Shown here in pieces: positions 62,884-64,000 of a stretch of 64,000 nt of DNA (positions are counted from its first letter, which is position 1; the number at the start of each line of letters is the position of its first letter). The stretch comes from Chromohalobacter sp. 11-W (GTDB taxonomy: Bacteria > Pseudomonadota > Gammaproteobacteria > Pseudomonadales > Halomonadaceae). Position numbers and translations under genes: made by a program. The notes under the pieces are model-generated. The model was not told the origin of the DNA and ran no database searches. It worked only from the letters and a program-made list of their open reading frames with translations. The DNA is taken from positions 62,001 to 126,000 of the forward strand of contig NZ_JARANZ010000010.1 in assembly GCF_029889905.1 (NCBI RefSeq). The letters run 5' to 3'.

Positions 62884-63450
62884 CTACTCCAAAGCGGGAA
62901 GCCATTGCCCATAAGTCGCCCCCCAAAGCCCCATATGGGCGATGACAAATCCCAATAATGCACCTGCGATGACGTCGCTGAGGTAATGCAAGCCAAGGAT
63001 GACACGCGAGGCGGCAATTAGCCCCGTGAGGGGAAGAACCACGACGAGTAACCATGGCGACGTCGCTGCAGTAAATGTGCAGAACATGACGGCGTGCAAA
63101 GTATGTCCGCTGGGAAAGCTGTAACGATCCAAGGGTGGCATGGTGCATGGAATACTCGAGAACGTGATATAGGGCCGTTCTCGGCAGAGGCGCGTCTTGA
63201 CCAGGCGGTAAAAGAGGGCGCCAACCGCAGCGCATATCCCCCAAAGCAGTGTCAGGCGCCAGCCTTCGCGTCCATATATGATCGGCTGCATCAATGCCAA
63301 GGCCACCCAGGCCGGCCAGTCGCCGATACGGCTGCAACACCGGAACAAGCCGTATATCAACCGTCGCTGGCTGAGCAGGGCGATGCGCTGACAGAGCTGC
63401 CATTCGAGAGAGTCCAGGCGCTCAAACGTGACCGGGGGACGAGATCGCAT
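62884..63450 (-). CDS. PAP2-family lipid phosphatase
   Basis: 188-residue membrane phosphatase, third of its family in the window and of native GC content. The motifs are complete: K-T-R-L-C-R-E-R-P (about 86-94), PSGHTLH (about 113-119), and SRVILGLHYLSDVIAG (about 149-164). It overlaps the upstream glycosyltransferase by 29 nt and is cotranscribed with it. Undecaprenyl pyrophosphate or a lipid-linked glycan intermediate is a plausible substrate. Confidence 0.9.
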   Translation of the reverse strand: MRSRPPVTFERLDSLEWQLCQRIALLSQRRLIYGLFRCCSRIGDWPAWVALALMQPIIYGREGWRLTLLWGICAAVGALFYRLVKTRLCRERPYITFSSIPCTMPPLDRYSFPSGHTLHAVMFCTFTAATSPWLLVVVLPLTGLIAASRVILGLHYLSDVIAGALLGFVIAHMGLWGATYGQWLPALE

Positions 63451-64000
63451 ACGGGGCCTCCTGAGTCGCCCTGATCAAATACGTCAAGAAGTGTTCGCCG
63501 ATGACATGCCAGCCCTGGTCGACGACTTTTTCTCTTGCTGCGACACCTGAGCGGATTCGAGCATTCGGATGCCGGCAAAGGTCCACGGCGGCCTGTACAA
63601 ATGCGTCATCGTCCGTCGCCTCGATCAAGCGACCTTCGCGCCCATCCGCAATCAATTCACTTGCGGCGGCCTGATCGAAAGCTACCACGGGAAGTCCGCT
63701 GGCCATGGCCTCGGGGACCACATTACCGTATGTCTCCGAGTGCGATGGGAACAGGAACATATCGGCGCTGGCGTAGTGGCGTGCCAAGGTTTCTCCGCTT
63801 AGAAAGCCGGTGAAAATCGCCTCGGGAAGCTGGTGCTCCAGGTCCTGCCTTTCGGGGCCGTCACCCACTAACACAGCGCGTAGCGTCGGGTGTTCTTCTT
63901 GCATCGCGCGCAGCGTGCGTACGAGCAACGACGTGTTCTTTTCGGCGGCCAGGCGTCCCGCGTAGAGGATGACGGGCTGGTCGCCATCGACGCCCCACTG
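63422..64000 (-). CDS. glycosyltransferase family 1/4, 5' end off window
   Basis: The 192 C-terminal residues of a GT-B glycosyltransferase; the start lies right of base 64000. Visible from the edge: VILYAGRLAAEKNTSLL, then LVGDGPERQDLE and the E-x7-E motif HSETYGNVVPEAMASGLPVVA, the nucleotide-sugar site. Likely transfers a hexose to a lipid or LPS acceptor; family relatives make mannosyl or galactolipids. It overlaps the PAP2 gene downstream by 29 nt. Confidence 0.88.
   Translation of the reverse strand, partial: QWGVDGDQPVILYAGRLAAEKNTSLLVRTLRAMQEEHPTLRAVLVGDGPERQDLEHQLPEAIFTGFLSGETLARHYASADMFLFPSHSETYGNVVPEAMASGLPVVAFDQAAASELIADGREGRLIEATDDDAFVQAAVDLCRHPNARIRSGVAAREKVVDQGWHVIGEHFLTYLIRATQEAPYAISSPGHV

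Overview
The window is 64 kb of a GC-rich gammaproteobacterial chromosome. The thrS-infC-rpmI-rplT-pheS-pheT-ihfA block, the split glycine-cleavage genes and the purine-catabolic operon are what I would expect of a halophilic Halomonadaceae (Chromohalobacter/Halomonas type). That placement is inference from gene content and style; no 16S gene is present.

Layout. 1-11.5 kb: a truncated iron-dependent alcohol dehydrogenase with a LysR regulator and an SDR; UDP-sugar genes (UDP-glucuronate 4-epimerase, UDP-glucose dehydrogenase); a YeiH/YeiE-like exporter and regulator pair; a glycosyltransferase, an LPS-type kinase and manC. 11.55-19.26 kb: a strikingly AT-rich island of envelope genes: dgkA, two PAP2 phosphatases, a GT2/LAB_N/ArnT-like trio, eptA with a small membrane protein, and cytochrome b561. 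19.3-24 kb: a DUF1232 protein, a His-tailed NreB-like MFS pump, a PmrAB/QseBC-type two-component system and an SDR-like orphan. Direct repeats of the PmrA-box type (YTTAAK-N5-YTTAAK) lie 44-53 nt upstream of dgkA, both pap2 genes, the GT2 operon, the response regulator itself and the SDR-like gene. I therefore read 11.5-24 kb as one self-wired lipid A / cationic-peptide response regulon.

24-34.4 kb: purine catabolism (xdhA-xdhB-xdhC-guaD, a xanthine/uracil-type permease, hpxO urate hydroxylase). It is read leftwards and is divergent from a RutR-like TetR gene, with a RutR-type palindrome between them. 34.9-37.7 kb: a small integrated element in a tRNA-Pro(GGG) gene, bounded by 99-bp direct repeats. 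It carries a DUF4041/GIY-YIG-like coiled-coil protein, a zinc-ribbon TM2 protein and a transposase remnant, but no integrase.

38-42.5 kb: lrgAB, a DASS transporter, a DUF2489 protein and an M20 amidohydrolase. 42.8-51.1 kb: an OmpA-type lipoprotein, then the translation block. The thrS leader appears to mimic the tRNA-Thr(GGU) anticodon arm, and infC appears to start at AUC. 51.3-56.2 kb: flavodoxin, a membrane protein, an old-yellow-enzyme reductase, ppnN and a LysR regulator. 56.2-62.8 kb: gcvP and gcvH, divergent from an AGCS symporter and gcvT. 62.9-64 kb: a third PAP2 protein and a glycosyltransferase that runs off the window.
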